A stretch of 64,000 nt of DNA from Dawidia cretensis (GTDB taxonomy: Bacteria; Bacteroidota; Bacteroidia; Cytophagales; Cyclobacteriaceae). The position numbers and the translations under genes were made by a program. The notes beneath the pieces were generated by a model. The model was not told where the DNA came from. It ran no database searches and saw only the letters and a program-made list of their open reading frames with translations. Location of the stretch: NCBI RefSeq assembly GCF_018598175.1, contig NZ_JAHESE010000011.1:1-64000 (forward strand), in the 5' to 3' direction. Positions within the stretch are counted from its first letter, which is position 1; each line of letters starts with the position of its first letter. Below are positions 25,327 through 35,654 of this stretch, one piece after another.

Positions 25327-28020
25327 ATGACAAGAGCCGATCCGCCGCGTTTTATCATACGCTTCCTGAAATGGTTTTGCAAACCAGAGTATCACGCTGA
25401 CATTGAAGGCGATTTGCTTGAGATCTATGACAGGAGAGTAGCAGACCTCGGCAAAAGCCAGGCGAATTTGCGCCTGTATAAAGACGTCATCTTACTATGC
25501 AGACCCGGAATTCTCAGGTCCGCAACATTCGATCAACCACTAGCCAATAACGGTATGTTCAAAAGTTATTTTGTAATGGGGTGGAGAAACCTCTGGAAAA
25601 GCAAACTGTATTCTACACTTAACGTGCTCGGACTTACATTCGGGATGGTCTGCTTTCTATTGATAGGCCTTTACGTTTATGATGAACTGAACTTTGACAC
25701 CCAGCATCAGGAAGGACATAGAATCTATCGTGTGATCACACATGAGAAGAATCCGAACAACGAAGCCACTACCGTTGCGGCCGCCGGATATATGCTCGCG
25801 GAAGAAGCGCCACAGGCGTTGCCGGAAGTAGAGATGACAACGCGAATGCAGAGATCAGGCAGAATCAATCTCATTGATCCTGAGAATCCTGTTTACGTGC
25901 AGGAGACGGTTACCGTCGCCGATGAAAACTTCCTGATGGTATTTGATTTTCCAGTTCTTGAAGGCGACAGACAGAATGCCTTGAAGGAACCTAATACTAT
26001 CGTCATTACAGAGGATCTTGCCATGCGGATCTTTGGGCGGAAGGATGTGATCAACAAAAATATTCAGTTTGACTACACGCAGACTTTGCTAAAGATCACT
26101 GCAGTTTTGAAGGATCACCCGCAGAACTCAAGCTTTTCATTTACCAGCGTGATGTCTATAGCGACGTTTTTAAATGATGAGAATTACAAACGCGATGCAC
26201 AGCGTGATTGGGCTTCCACGAGCTTCACGGTCTTTGCCTTGCTACGTCCCAACGCTGATCCCGATTCTGCTGCGCGAAAGATCACCCGGCTCGTACACGC
26301 CAATGCAACGCTGGAGCCCGGGACAAGCCTGTCACATTCAATGCAACCATTAAAGGACATCCACCTGAAGTCGGCGGGGATCGCTGATGGCGCCCGCAAT
26401 TCAAATGTTGATAGCATCCCGCAAGGAAACCCTGTCTATATCACCGTGTTTTCCTTTACAGCAATTTTTGTTCTACTCATCGCTGGAATCAACTATACAA
26501 ATCTGACAACAGCAAGGGCGTCGAGCAGATTGAAGGAAATCGGTGTGAGAAAGGCAATTGGTGCGGTTCGTGGTAACCTGGTCAAACAGTTCCTGATTGA
26601 ATCGCTGATCACAACGGTGATCGCTTTCTTTTTTTCTGTACTGATTGTCGCCCTCTTATTGCCGGTGTTCAATGATTTCGTCCACAAGAAGTTTGAGCTT
26701 TTCACCTCAGTTGGCTTTCAGTTCTGGAGTGCTGCCGTAGCGCTTATCATTGCCATTGGATTGTTGTCTGGAGGGTATGCAGCGATTTTACTTTCTCGCT
26801 TCAATCCCGTTTCGTTGTTGAAGGGTTTGAAGTTGAAGTCAGGAGGCGATTTCTCGGTGAGAAAAGCCCTGGTCGTTCTGCAGTTTACCATTTCTACAGT
26901 CATGATCATTGGTACCATCGTGCTGTTCATGCAAGTTCGTTTTCTGAACGACAGCGAACTTGGCTTCGACAAAGATCTGATGGTGGTGATCGATGTGAAT
27001 GTTGCAAAGGCGCGTTCAAACTTCGAGCGGGTAAAGAATGAGATGTCCAAGGTAAGCTCCGTGAAGCATGTTTCGGCAACATCGCGCGTACCTGGAGAGT
27101 GGAAATCTATACCGAGGATCAAATTGAAAAAGGAGGGGAGTGTCCGTGAACTGCAAATGGCCTATACCATTGCAGCTGATAAGGATTTTCTCAGCACCTA
27201 TGAAATCGAGTTACTCAAGGGGCAAAATTTCCAAAATGATACAGATACGATGTCTGTGATTATCAACGAAGCTGCGGCGAAGATCCTTGGCATCACCGAT
27301 GTTTCCGATGAAGTAATGATACCTCTGGTGGCGCGAAATCAATTCTTTACGCCAATCTATGATGACGCAAACGCTTCATTTAACCCACGGGTCGTAGGAA
27401 TCGTGAAAGATTTTCACTTCCAATCGCTGCGTGCGAAGATAGAACCTTTGATCCTCACGTATCATTCCAACCCGATCTTTCCGATTGATTACTACTCTGT
27501 GAAAATCCACCCTCAGAACATCCAGGCGACACTCGACAAACTTAAGGGCATCATGGTGGCGAATGATGAGCACGAGCCGTTTGAATATCACTTTCTTGAC
27601 GACCAGCTTGCATTGTTCTACATTGAAGATCAGCGGAGCCAAACCATTCTTGGTTGGGTGGCAATTGCCAGCGTCGTGATTGCATGCCTCGGCCTCTTTG
27701 GTCTTGCCACCTATTCCGCTGAACAGCGTTTGAAAGAAATCGGTATGCGAAAGGTATTAGGTGCGAATATGTTAAGTATTATGGCATTGCTGTCGAAAGA
27801 CTTCGTTAGGCTGGTTCTGATTGCCTGCTCCATTGCATTTCCGGTTGCATGGCTTGGTGCAAGCCTATGGCTTCAGGAGTACGCATACCATATCGATATT
27901 GAATGGTGGATCTTCGCCCTCGCAGGTGTTATTGCAACAGGGATTGCTTTACTAACCGTAAGCTACCAGGCGATCAAGGCTGCGGTTGTAAATCCAGTGA
28001 AGATATTAAGGTCAGAGTAA
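25327..28020 (+). CDS. FtsX/MacB-type ABC permease with N-terminal permease prefix domain
   Basis: 897 aa. The prefix domain covers 1-75 (FIIRFLKWFCKPEYHADIEG then DLLEIYDRR), preceding TM1 at about 90-112. MacB periplasmic core domain 1 is at about 112-350, TM block at 375-500, core domain 2 at about 540-750, and the last FtsX TM block at about 775-890 with GLATYSAEQRLKEIGMRKVL. The C-terminus is VVNPVKILRSE. Such permeases act in mechanotransmission or efflux with a separate ATPase, which is not in the window. It is co-transcribed with padR. The pseudogene at 3593-3691 is the tail of a related permease. Confidence 0.9.
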   Translation: MTRADPPRFIIRFLKWFCKPEYHADIEGDLLEIYDRRVADLGKSQANLRLYKDVILLCRPGILRSATFDQPLANNGMFKSYFVMGWRNLWKSKLYSTLNVLGLTFGMVCFLLIGLYVYDELNFDTQHQEGHRIYRVITHEKNPNNEATTVAAAGYMLAEEAPQALPEVEMTTRMQRSGRINLIDPENPVYVQETVTVADENFLMVFDFPVLEGDRQNALKEPNTIVITEDLAMRIFGRKDVINKNIQFDYTQTLLKITAVLKDHPQNSSFSFTSVMSIATFLNDENYKRDAQRDWASTSFTVFALLRPNADPDSAARKITRLVHANATLEPGTSLSHSMQPLKDIHLKSAGIADGARNSNVDSIPQGNPVYITVFSFTAIFVLLIAGINYTNLTTARASSRLKEIGVRKAIGAVRGNLVKQFLIESLITTVIAFFFSVLIVALLLPVFNDFVHKKFELFTSVGFQFWSAAVALIIAIGLLSGGYAAILLSRFNPVSLLKGLKLKSGGDFSVRKALVVLQFTISTVMIIGTIVLFMQVRFLNDSELGFDKDLMVVIDVNVAKARSNFERVKNEMSKVSSVKHVSATSRVPGEWKSIPRIKLKKEGSVRELQMAYTIAADKDFLSTYEIELLKGQNFQNDTDTMSVIINEAAAKILGITDVSDEVMIPLVARNQFFTPIYDDANASFNPRVVGIVKDFHFQSLRAKIEPLILTYHSNPIFPIDYYSVKIHPQNIQATLDKLKGIMVANDEHEPFEYHFLDDQLALFYIEDQRSQTILGWVAIASVVIACLGLFGLATYSAEQRLKEIGMRKVLGANMLSIMALLSKDFVRLVLIACSIAFPVAWLGASLWLQEYAYHIDIEWWIFALAGVIATGIALLTVSYQAIKAAVVNPVKILRSE

Positions 28021-28096
28021 ATGGATTAAGTTAGACATCTACAGGAAAAGTTTGATTTCAGACTAAAAGCAAAGAAGCACAAACAAGGTCAGACAA

Positions 28097-29458
28097 CTAC
28101 TTCCCAATACAAAACTTAGAAAAGATATTATCCAGCAAATCTTCCGTCGTAATAGACCCCGTGATCTCTCCAAGGTAATGAAGAGCCTGTCTTATGTCCA
28201 TCGCCAGGAAATCTCCCGTGATATTGTTATCCATACTGTCGAGCACGCGCGTCAGGGCTTCGTTCGTCTGAAGCAGATTTTGGTAGTGTCGCAGATTGGT
28301 GACCAATACATCGCCCGTAGTAACGGTGCGGATCTTGAACAGATCGAGCAGGCGATCTTTTAACCCCTGCATGTTGGTCTTATCCGCTGCCGAGATAAAG
28401 GTGAAGTCGTGCGCGCGAAGTGTCTCTACTAATGCCGGATCGGCTTTGTCGATCTTGTTGCCGACTTTTAGATAGGGGATGCCCAGCGCTTTGAGCGTGG
28501 TCTCTTCTTCTTCGATTGACTTCCGTGTGGCCGTTGAAAGGTCAATGAGGTATAAAATGATCGATGCCTTCTTCATACGGTCGCGCGTACGTTCAACCCC
28601 CATAGCTTCAATGACGTCCTGAGTCTCGCGGAGACCGGCCGTGTCGATGAAACGGAAGTTGATACCGCCGAGGATCATTTCATCTTCGATCGCATCACGT
28701 GTCGTGCCGGGGATATCGGAGACAATCGCTTTTTCTTCGTTCAACAGCGCGTTCAGCAGCGTTGACTTACCGGCATTGGGTTTGCCGGCAATGACAGTAG
28801 GTACGCCGTTCTTAATCACGTTGCCGTGGTCGAAAGACTGTATCAACGCGCGCAGGTAAGACTGGATGCGTTCGATGAGTTGGCGCAGGTCGTCGCGCTT
28901 GGCGAACTCGACGTCTTCCTCCCCAAAGTCAAGCTCTAGCTCAATAAGTGAAGCAAAGTGTATGAGTTCCTCGCGCAGGTGGGCGATCTCTTTCGAGAAG
29001 CCGCCGCGCATTTGGTTGAGGGCCGCCTGGCGGGCGTTGTCGGTCTCGGCGTGGATGAGGTCGGCCACGGCCTCGGCTTGCGCCAGATCGAAGCGGCCAT
29101 GAAGGAAGGCGCGTTTTGTAAACTCGCCGGGCTCCGCCAGGCGGGCGCCTTGTTTTAGCAGTACTTTGATAATTTCTTTGGCAATCACAGGCGAGCCGGG
29201 GCAAGAAATCTCCACGCTGGGCTCCTTCGTAAACGAGCGGCTGCCCTGGAAAATCGACACGAGCACTTCGTCGATTGTGCGGTCACCGTCGACGATCGTG
29301 CCGAAGTGAATGGTGTGCGAGGGTTGCTCGCGCAGATCTTTGCCGCGGAATGCGCGCTGGACCAATTCTATGGCGTCGGGCCCGGAGAGACGGATAACGG
29401 CAATAGCGGAAATACCCTGCGCTGTGGCCAGCGCGACAATGGTGTCGGAGTGCTGCAT
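28097..29458 (-). CDS. mnmE: tRNA-5-carboxymethylaminomethyl-uridine synthesis GTPase MnmE
   Basis: 453 aa from the ATG at 29458 (MQHSDTIVALATAQGISAIA); an upstream in-frame ATG at 29491 adds 11 non-conserved residues. The N-terminal tetrahydrofolate-binding domain is about 1-115, the helical domain follows, and the inserted G domain is at about 210-370: GKPNAGKST (G1), DIPGTTRD (G2), DTAGLRET (G3), GNKIDKAD (G4). It ends in the invariant CIGK, whose cysteine is needed for tRNA modification. With MnmG it modifies wobble uridine 34. Stand-alone on the minus strand. Confidence 0.96.
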   Translation of the reverse strand: MQHSDTIVALATAQGISAIAVIRLSGPDAIELVQRAFRGKDLREQPSHTIHFGTIVDGDRTIDEVLVSIFQGSRSFTKEPSVEISCPGSPVIAKEIIKVLLKQGARLAEPGEFTKRAFLHGRFDLAQAEAVADLIHAETDNARQAALNQMRGGFSKEIAHLREELIHFASLIELELDFGEEDVEFAKRDDLRQLIERIQSYLRALIQSFDHGNVIKNGVPTVIAGKPNAGKSTLLNALLNEEKAIVSDIPGTTRDAIEDEMILGGINFRFIDTAGLRETQDVIEAMGVERTRDRMKKASIILYLIDLSTATRKSIEEEETTLKALGIPYLKVGNKIDKADPALVETLRAHDFTFISAADKTNMQGLKDRLLDLFKIRTVTTGDVLVTNLRHYQNLLQTNEALTRVLDSMDNNITGDFLAMDIRQALHYLGEITGSITTEDLLDNIFSKFCIGK

Positions 29459-29532
29459 GGGCGCAAAGGTACGCCGAATGCGCGATTTCATATCAAGCCG
29501 ACAGCACAGTCGGTGTTAGTCCACTGCTTACA

Positions 29533-29571
29533 ACACAACAGCCCGTGCGTGGGTGGGAAGAGCATGGCCAG
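29533..29571 (-). repeat. Fragment matching the 3' end of the metal ABC permease gene
   Basis: About 39 bp resemble 30923-30961, with about six mismatches. On the minus strand it reads LAMLFPPTHGLL, against LAMLFSPTHGLL at the end of the permease encoded at 30880-31767. No other permease sequence surrounds it. It looks like the leftover tail of a second copy, or a small duplication. Confidence 0.5.
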
Positions 29572-29645
29572 GGTATTTCATGAGGTCTACTAATAGAAAA
29601 ACGGAATGCTTGACTGTCAGGTGGTTAATAAAGTGGGGACTCATT

Positions 29646-30716
29646 TCAACGCCCTTTTCCATCATACAAATAATGCGCAGCCGCCCTGCTCATCGCGGCA
29701 TGGTCATGCCCCACGCCAGGTATAATTATAATTGCCCATTTCAACGTAACGCCCAATACCTTGGCATACTGCGCAGCTTTGTCATAAAAGTATTTGCCCC
29801 GTGCCAATCTATGTGTACCCTGCTTGTCTACTTCCGGAGATCGAACCAGGTCACCCCGGGTTTCATTCTGGTCGTCTTTCTGACCCAGGAAGACGACCAG
29901 CCGCGTGCCAAACGCCTTGCGGATCGATTCATCGGTGGCGGTGCTGTTTTTCAAGCCATACGGAAAGACAGATTCGTTGTCAGGTACGGTATACCAACCG
30001 GCGTTTGAAGCCAGGATTCGGTTCGCTTTACTCACAGGCTTGTATAGCGCCAGGCGATGCAGCAGTTGTCCACCGGCTGAATGCCCAAACATATCGTACG
30101 TGTCGGTTTTGAGTTTTAGATGGGCCTTCACCGTATCGAATATTTTATCAAAGTCGTGTAGTATCCACTCGTCCTCATTCAAACTGATTTTGAAAGAATC
30201 CATCCCTGTTCTTTCTTTATTGATCTTAACATCCGTAATCATGCCGGCTAAATTATAATTCCAGAAACCGGGATAGCTGTCTTCAGAATATTCCGGAGCC
30301 AGTATCAGTAAGTTGTATTTGTCGGCGTACTCGATCCACGTATCTCTATAGGTGTTCCCATTACGTCCCGCACCGGGAATAATAAAAATTACCGAAGAAC
30401 TTTTATTGAGTTTTTTGGGATGGAAATAGTGAATTATGACATGCTTGCCATTCCGGGAATTTTCATAACGAAACTCTCCTGAACCCATCATTATTTCCAT
30501 TCGATTAGGTAACACGTTCGACTTTGTATCCATCGGGAATTGCGAAATGCGTAGCATGTTACAATGGGGGCAAATTCCCGGGGCAGAGAACTTTATCGTA
30601 TCACACGATAAACCGCAGGGTGTGCAAACGTATTGGCCAAAGAGATCGGAGGATAGTAACAGAATTACAAGAAGGAGGGGCGACAGTAACGTTGGACGCA
30701 AACTAAGCTTCATCAT
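29646..30716 (-). CDS. Secreted alpha/beta hydrolase with N-terminal cysteine-rich metal-binding motif
   Basis: 356 aa from the ATG at 30716 (MMKLSLRPTLLSPLLLVILL, a signal peptide); an ATG 21 bp upstream is possible. After cleavage comes a four-to-five-cysteine segment, CTPCGLSCDTIKFSAPGICP then HC, resembling the heavy-metal-binding or rubredoxin-like knuckle found in Bacteroidota secreted proteins. The hydrolase fold follows: oxyanion region FIIPGAGRNG and nucleophile elbow GHSAGG (Ser about 213), with a late His in PGVGHDHAAM. The build is like PHB-depolymerase or esterase family proteins. Substrate is unknown. Confidence 0.75.
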   Translation of the reverse strand: MMKLSLRPTLLSPLLLVILLLSSDLFGQYVCTPCGLSCDTIKFSAPGICPHCNMLRISQFPMDTKSNVLPNRMEIMMGSGEFRYENSRNGKHVIIHYFHPKKLNKSSSVIFIIPGAGRNGNTYRDTWIEYADKYNLLILAPEYSEDSYPGFWNYNLAGMITDVKINKERTGMDSFKISLNEDEWILHDFDKIFDTVKAHLKLKTDTYDMFGHSAGGQLLHRLALYKPVSKANRILASNAGWYTVPDNESVFPYGLKNSTATDESIRKAFGTRLVVFLGQKDDQNETRGDLVRSPEVDKQGTHRLARGKYFYDKAAQYAKVLGVTLKWAIIIIPGVGHDHAAMSRAAAHYLYDGKGR

Positions 30717-30790
30717 AAATGGGCATTTAGGAATCACTTGCTATGTCACAAGTAACATGCCATTCATTAATCTTTCGACTTGCCGTGGTT

Positions 30791-30836
30791 ACAATGCTTC
30801 CTGGTACTGCATTGTACGATCTGATACATCGTACTG
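30791..30836. repeat. Twin small hairpins after the metal-uptake operon
   Basis: ACAATGC (30791-30797) with GCATTGT (30809-30815), immediately followed by GTACGAT (30814-30820) with ATCGTAC (30828-30834). Each stem is 7 bp and perfect. They lie just past the 3' end of the minus-strand operon but lack a T-run, so they are mRNA 3'-end structures or an inert repeat. Confidence 0.35.
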
Positions 30837-30879
30837 TTCATTTACGAATAATTTTGAGAAAGAAGATTGAGGCAAGCGA

Positions 30880-31767
30880 TCATGCCGACGACACCTCGCC
30901 CGAGGTCGTCCGCAACTTCTTGAACAGCAGCCCGTGCGTAGGCGAGAAGAGCATAGCCAAACCAAACAGCAGCCCCGTCATGCCGGCAATGGCACCAGCG
31001 ATCGAGCCGTCCAGCCACACCGCGATATAGTACCCACTGACCGATACCAATATACCCGCGACACACGCCAGGATGAGCATGACCGGGAAGTTGTCCGTTA
31101 GAAGATAGGCCGTGGCGGCAGGGCCGATGAGCAGTGCTACCACGAGGATGGCTCCGACAGATTCAAATGACGCTACCGTGGTGGCCGACACCGCCCCCAT
31201 CAGCAAGTAATGCCAGAACGTGGCCGAGATGCCCAGCGCGCTGGCGAAGGCGGGATCGAAGGTGGTTAGCAGAAGCTCTTTATAGCCGAGGGCGATGAAG
31301 AGAACAATCGCGATAAATATAGCCCCCATGATATACAGCGCCCGTGGACCAAAAATGAGGCCGGTAGGAGAGAGGATCATGTCGAGGGGCACGTAGGCGA
31401 TCTCGCCGTAGAGCACGCAGTCCTGGTCGAGGTCTACCTTGCCGGCGAAGAGCGAGATGAGGACTACACCGATGGCGAACAGGCACGTGAACGTGACGCC
31501 GATGGAAGCGTCGGTTTGGAGGCGGGCCTTCTTGTGTAAAAACTCGATCAGGAAGGTGGTCAGCATGCCGATGAGACTGGCGCCGACCAGCATGGTAAGC
31601 GAATCGCGCGAGCCTGATACCAGGAAGGCAATGACGATGCCGGGTAAAACAGCGTGTGAGATCGCATCGCCTACCATGGCCATTTTGCGCAAGATGAGAA
31701 AGCAGCCCAACAGGCCGCAGCTGCAGGCCACGAGGGAAGCTGTCAGGATGATATATAAGTCGTTCAT
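30880..31767 (-). CDS. Metal ABC transporter permease (ABC-3 family)
   Basis: 295 aa with eight to nine TM helices. Family motifs: LLGCFLILRKMAMVGDAISH then AVLPGIVIAF near the N-terminus, and ATFWHYLLMGAVSATTVASF and VGAILVVALLIGPAATAYLL in the core. It is the last gene of a five-gene minus-strand operon and overlaps the preceding permease by 4 bp. With the ATPase and binding lipoprotein it should import Mn(II) or Zn(II). Two different permeases in one operon suggests a heterodimeric channel. Confidence 0.92.
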   Translation of the reverse strand: MNDLYIILTASLVACSCGLLGCFLILRKMAMVGDAISHAVLPGIVIAFLVSGSRDSLTMLVGASLIGMLTTFLIEFLHKKARLQTDASIGVTFTCLFAIGVVLISLFAGKVDLDQDCVLYGEIAYVPLDMILSPTGLIFGPRALYIMGAIFIAIVLFIALGYKELLLTTFDPAFASALGISATFWHYLLMGAVSATTVASFESVGAILVVALLIGPAATAYLLTDNFPVMLILACVAGILVSVSGYYIAVWLDGSIAGAIAGMTGLLFGLAMLFSPTHGLLFKKLRTTSGEVSSA

Positions 31768-33058
31768 ACCGGTTTTTTATAAGGTATCTCAGCCTGGTGT
31801 GGATCTACCGTTGGGTAGTTCAGCAGGCGTTCCAATTCGGTTTCAAGCTCGGGTGTGAGCAAATGCTCGATGGTGTCGGCATCATCGTGTACGTGGTCGG
31901 GCGCGATGTTGACGTGCGTGGTGAGGTATAGCTCCCACAGCCGGTGAATCCTGACCACCCGCTGGCCGCGACTCATACCTTCTTCCGTCAGCTGCCAGGT
32001 GGTTCCGATACGTTCGACATAGCCCTGACGCTGGAGCCGGTGGAGTACGGCCGTGAGCAGCGGCGAAGGGTAGCTGCGCTTGCGTATGATGTCCGCTTCG
32101 GTCCGTGGCAGGAAGAAGTTCTTGCTTTCCTCTCCGAGCTGGTAGAGTGTCTTCAGCACGTTCTCGTTGTTGATCGTGCGGCGTATGGCGCGCTGGCGAA
32201 TCATTCGACTAATCACACCGCGGCGTGGGGCCAGAAAGAAAGATATAAAGGCTATCGTCGAGATGACAATAACGATCCAGGGGCCGGTGGGCATGGCGGG
32301 AGCGATATACGATATATAGGCTCCGGCCAGGCCGCTGAAAGCGCCAAATAGGCTTGCCAGGAGTACCATGACGCTGATCTTATGTGTCCAGAAGCGTGCC
32401 GCCGCGGCGGGCGTGATGAGAATGGCCGCCATCAGCACGACACCGACTGCCTGAATACCGATCACGACGGCGAGTACGATCAGCGAGGTTAATACTAATT
32501 CAATTCTGCGTACGGGCAGTCCGATGGATTGCGCATAGCCTTTATCAAATGCCAGTAATGAAAACTCTTTGAAGAGCAGGAACACGCAGAATAACAGTAC
32601 GACGGCTACGGTGCCGAACACCATGAGGTCTTCGCCCACGAGCGCGGCCGCTTTACCAAACAGGAAGTGGTCAAGTCCCGACTGGGCGGCATTGCCACTT
32701 TTTTGTATGACCGTCAGCATGACGATGCCGATGCCAAAGAATACGGAGAGCACAAGGCCGATGGCCGTATCTTCTTTAATACGCGTGCGGCGGGTAATGA
32801 ACTCGACCGCCACCAGCGATAGCCATCCGGTAATGAACGCGCCGAGGATGAGGTAAGCCGGGTTCTTGGTGCCTGACAAAATAAAGCCCAGGCAGATGCC
32901 CGGCAGCACGGCGTGTGCGATCGCGTCGCCGACGAGCGATTTTTTATGTAGGAATGTAAAGGTTCCTACAATCGCGGAGCTGGCTGTGAGCAGCATGGCG
33001 CCAATCACGACAAAGCGGATGTTGGGATCGGAGAATGAGAAGAAGTCGGTGAATGTGT

Positions 33059-33062
<4 letters not shown>
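31764..33062 (-). CDS. Metal ABC permease fused to a C-terminal DtxR/MntR-type regulator domain
   Basis: 432 aa from the ATG at 33062, which overlaps the ATPase stop (ATGA); the 47 codons further upstream in frame are an artefact inside the ATPase gene. Residues about 1-285 are an ABC-3 permease (HKKSLVGDAIAHAVLPGICL, VGVVLMAAILITPAAAARFW). Residues about 300-432 are a DtxR/MntR-like winged helix plus dimerisation domain: IIRKRSYPSPLLTAVLHRLQ, RQGYVERIGTTWQLTEEGMS, then HRLWELYL, VHDDADTIEH and PTVDPH. The ligand pattern matches the separate MntR in the same operon (HRLWETFL, VHDVAEQLEH). The tail may sense intracellular metal and gate transport or bind DNA; that is inference. Confidence 0.9.
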
Positions 33063-33868
<806 letters not shown>

Positions 33869-33876
33869 GATGCGTA

Positions 33877-34812
33877 TTATTTCAAGGCTTGAAAAATGGT
33901 GTGGACGTTGGCGTGGATCATGCCGATGTAGGTACCCTCGGGTGTACCGGCCGCGCCCATGGCATCGGAGTATAAATTACCCCCGATCGAAACCTGCCAG
34001 CCTTTCTGGCGGCAGCCTTCCATCACGGCTTCAATCGACCTGGATGATACAGAGGTCTCTACGAACAGGGCTTTGATCTTGTGCGACACAATAAAGTTGA
34101 CAAGCTCGGTCACGTCTCTTACGCCGAACTCAGACATGGTCGAAATACCTTGCAAACCGCGTACCTGTACATGGTAAGCATCGCCGAAGTAACCAAAGGC
34201 GTCGTGCGCGGTAATCAGTATGCGTTGGGCCTCGGGCAGGGCAGCCAGCGTGGTTTGTACGGCGGCGTGCAGGGAGTCCAAACGGGCTGCATAGCGCTCG
34301 CCGTTGGCTTTATAATATGCCGCGTGCGCGGTGTCTTTCGCTTGCAATGTCCGCGAGACCTGTAGCACAGCTTGTTTCCAGAGGTGTACATTAAACCAGA
34401 TGTGTGGGTCGTGACTGCCCTGGAAGCCGGGTACCGTGCGCAACTGGTTTTCGGGTATACCATCCGCAACCGCGGTAACAGGTTTGACGCGATTGAGCTT
34501 GCGCAGCACTTCCACCATTTTTCCTTCCAGGTGAAGACCGTTGTAAAACACCATGTCGGCGTCCGAGAGTTTTTGTACGTCGCCTTGTGTCGCCTTATAA
34601 AGATGAGGGTCTACGCCGGGTCCCATCAGGGCAACGACGTCGGCATGCTTGCCGGCCACATGCTGTACGGCGTCCTGGATCATGCCGGTCGTGGTCACGA
34701 TCTGTAACTTTTCGTGCGGGCTTTTGGGCTTTTCCCTACAACTGCTCGCCGGCAACGTTATTGCCAGGAGCAAGACCAGGGAACGTATACTATTATAAGA
34801 CGATGGATTCAT
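33877..34812 (-). CDS. Manganese/zinc-binding lipoprotein of the ABC transporter (TroA-like)
   Basis: 311 aa. Lipoprotein signal ending LPASSC (about residue 25). The cluster A-I fold shows the four ligand motifs: GPGVDPHLYKA (first His), GSHDPHIWFNVHLW (second), ITAHDAFGYFGDAY, and a late acidic ligand near YSDAMG. There is no His-rich loop between the first two motifs, as would be usual for zinc-specific ZnuA, so manganese is somewhat more likely. It overlaps the regulator gene by 4 bp. Confidence 0.9.
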   Translation of the reverse strand: MNPSSYNSIRSLVLLLAITLPASSCREKPKSPHEKLQIVTTTGMIQDAVQHVAGKHADVVALMGPGVDPHLYKATQGDVQKLSDADMVFYNGLHLEGKMVEVLRKLNRVKPVTAVADGIPENQLRTVPGFQGSHDPHIWFNVHLWKQAVLQVSRTLQAKDTAHAAYYKANGERYAARLDSLHAAVQTTLAALPEAQRILITAHDAFGYFGDAYHVQVRGLQGISTMSEFGVRDVTELVNFIVSHKIKALFVETSVSSRSIEAVMEGCRQKGWQVSIGGNLYSDAMGAAGTPEGTYIGMIHANVHTIFQALK

Positions 34813-35465
34813 TCCGTTACCAATAAGTTTTGCGATGCCTCGCGTGAGATGAATACTTTCTTTTTGCCGTCGATCATAATTTCCAGCGAGCCGTCGAATT
34901 CGATCTTTTCCAGGATTGTTATGGTGGCCCCGATATACACACCATTCTTGCTGAGGTACTGCAGAAAGGAAGGAGACCCGTTGCGCACCGCGCGGATGGT
35001 GAGCTTCTTTTTACCGCTGCAATCGGACAACGGGATCTGCCGTACTTCTACAAATTTGCCGGTCTTATCGGGGATGGGGTGGCCGTGTGGATCTACCGTC
35101 GGGAACTCCAGAAATTCATCCAGCTTTTCAATGAGCAAAGCGGACTGGATATGTTCCAGCTGTTCGGCCACATCGTGGACTTCGTCCCACGAGAAGTGCA
35201 GCGTTTGCACCAGGAACGTTTCCCACAGGCGGTGCTTGCGTACGACCATCAGCGCTTCGGCCTTTCCCTGACGGGTGATCTTGACGCCGTAGTACTTTTC
35301 GTAGGAGATCATGTTTTTGGCCGAAAGCTTTTTGATCATATCTGTTACCGAGGCCGCCCGAGTATTCATGGTTTCCGCGATCTCGCTGGTCAGCACGGCT
35401 TTTACGCCGCTGCCCGACAGGTGATAAATGGCTTTGAGGTAGTTTTCTTCGGTATAGCTCAACAT
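34809..35465 (-). CDS. mntR: MntR/DtxR-family metal-dependent transcriptional regulator
   Basis: 218 aa. The winged helix is at 1-70 (SYTEENYLKAIYHLSGSGVK, then TRAASVTDMIKKLSAKNMIS), metal-binding/dimerisation at 75-140 with HRLWETFL, VHDVAEQLEHI and FPTVDPHGHPIPD, and a C-terminal FeoA/SH3-like domain at about 145-215. First gene of the five-gene uptake operon. It should repress the operon in the presence of Mn(II) or Fe(II). An 11-bp-spaced palindromic ladder sits 35 bp upstream of its start. Confidence 0.92.
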   Translation of the reverse strand: MLSYTEENYLKAIYHLSGSGVKAVLTSEIAETMNTRAASVTDMIKKLSAKNMISYEKYYGVKITRQGKAEALMVVRKHRLWETFLVQTLHFSWDEVHDVAEQLEHIQSALLIEKLDEFLEFPTVDPHGHPIPDKTGKFVEVRQIPLSDCSGKKKLTIRAVRNGSPSFLQYLSKNGVYIGATITILEKIEFDGSLEIMIDGKKKVFISREASQNLLVTE

Positions 35466-35499
35466 GGCTCATTCATTAACGTACCTGTAAAAATAAAAG

Positions 35500-35526
35500 T
35501 TTAGGGTTATCTAAAAAATTATTTAG
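35500..35526 (-). promoter_or_regulatory. MntR/DtxR-type operator upstream of the uptake operon
   Basis: TTTAG (35500-35504), CTAAA (35511-35515) and TTTAG (35522-35526) alternate at an 11-bp step with 6-bp spacers. This forms two overlapping inverted repeats, TTTAG-N6-CTAAA and CTAAA-N6-TTTAG. AT-rich TTTAGG/CCTAAA half-sites are usual for DtxR-family boxes. It precedes the mntR start by 35 bp. Confidence 0.6.
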
Positions 35527-35654
35527 GACATATCTTGATAGAAGGCGGTCCGGGAGGTCTGGAGGATTGAAAAAATATTTCTGAAAGAAGCGTGACCTTC
35601 TGCAAAAGGCCGCATTCTGAGGCGAATTGAATCTAAACCAAAATTCATTTGCTT

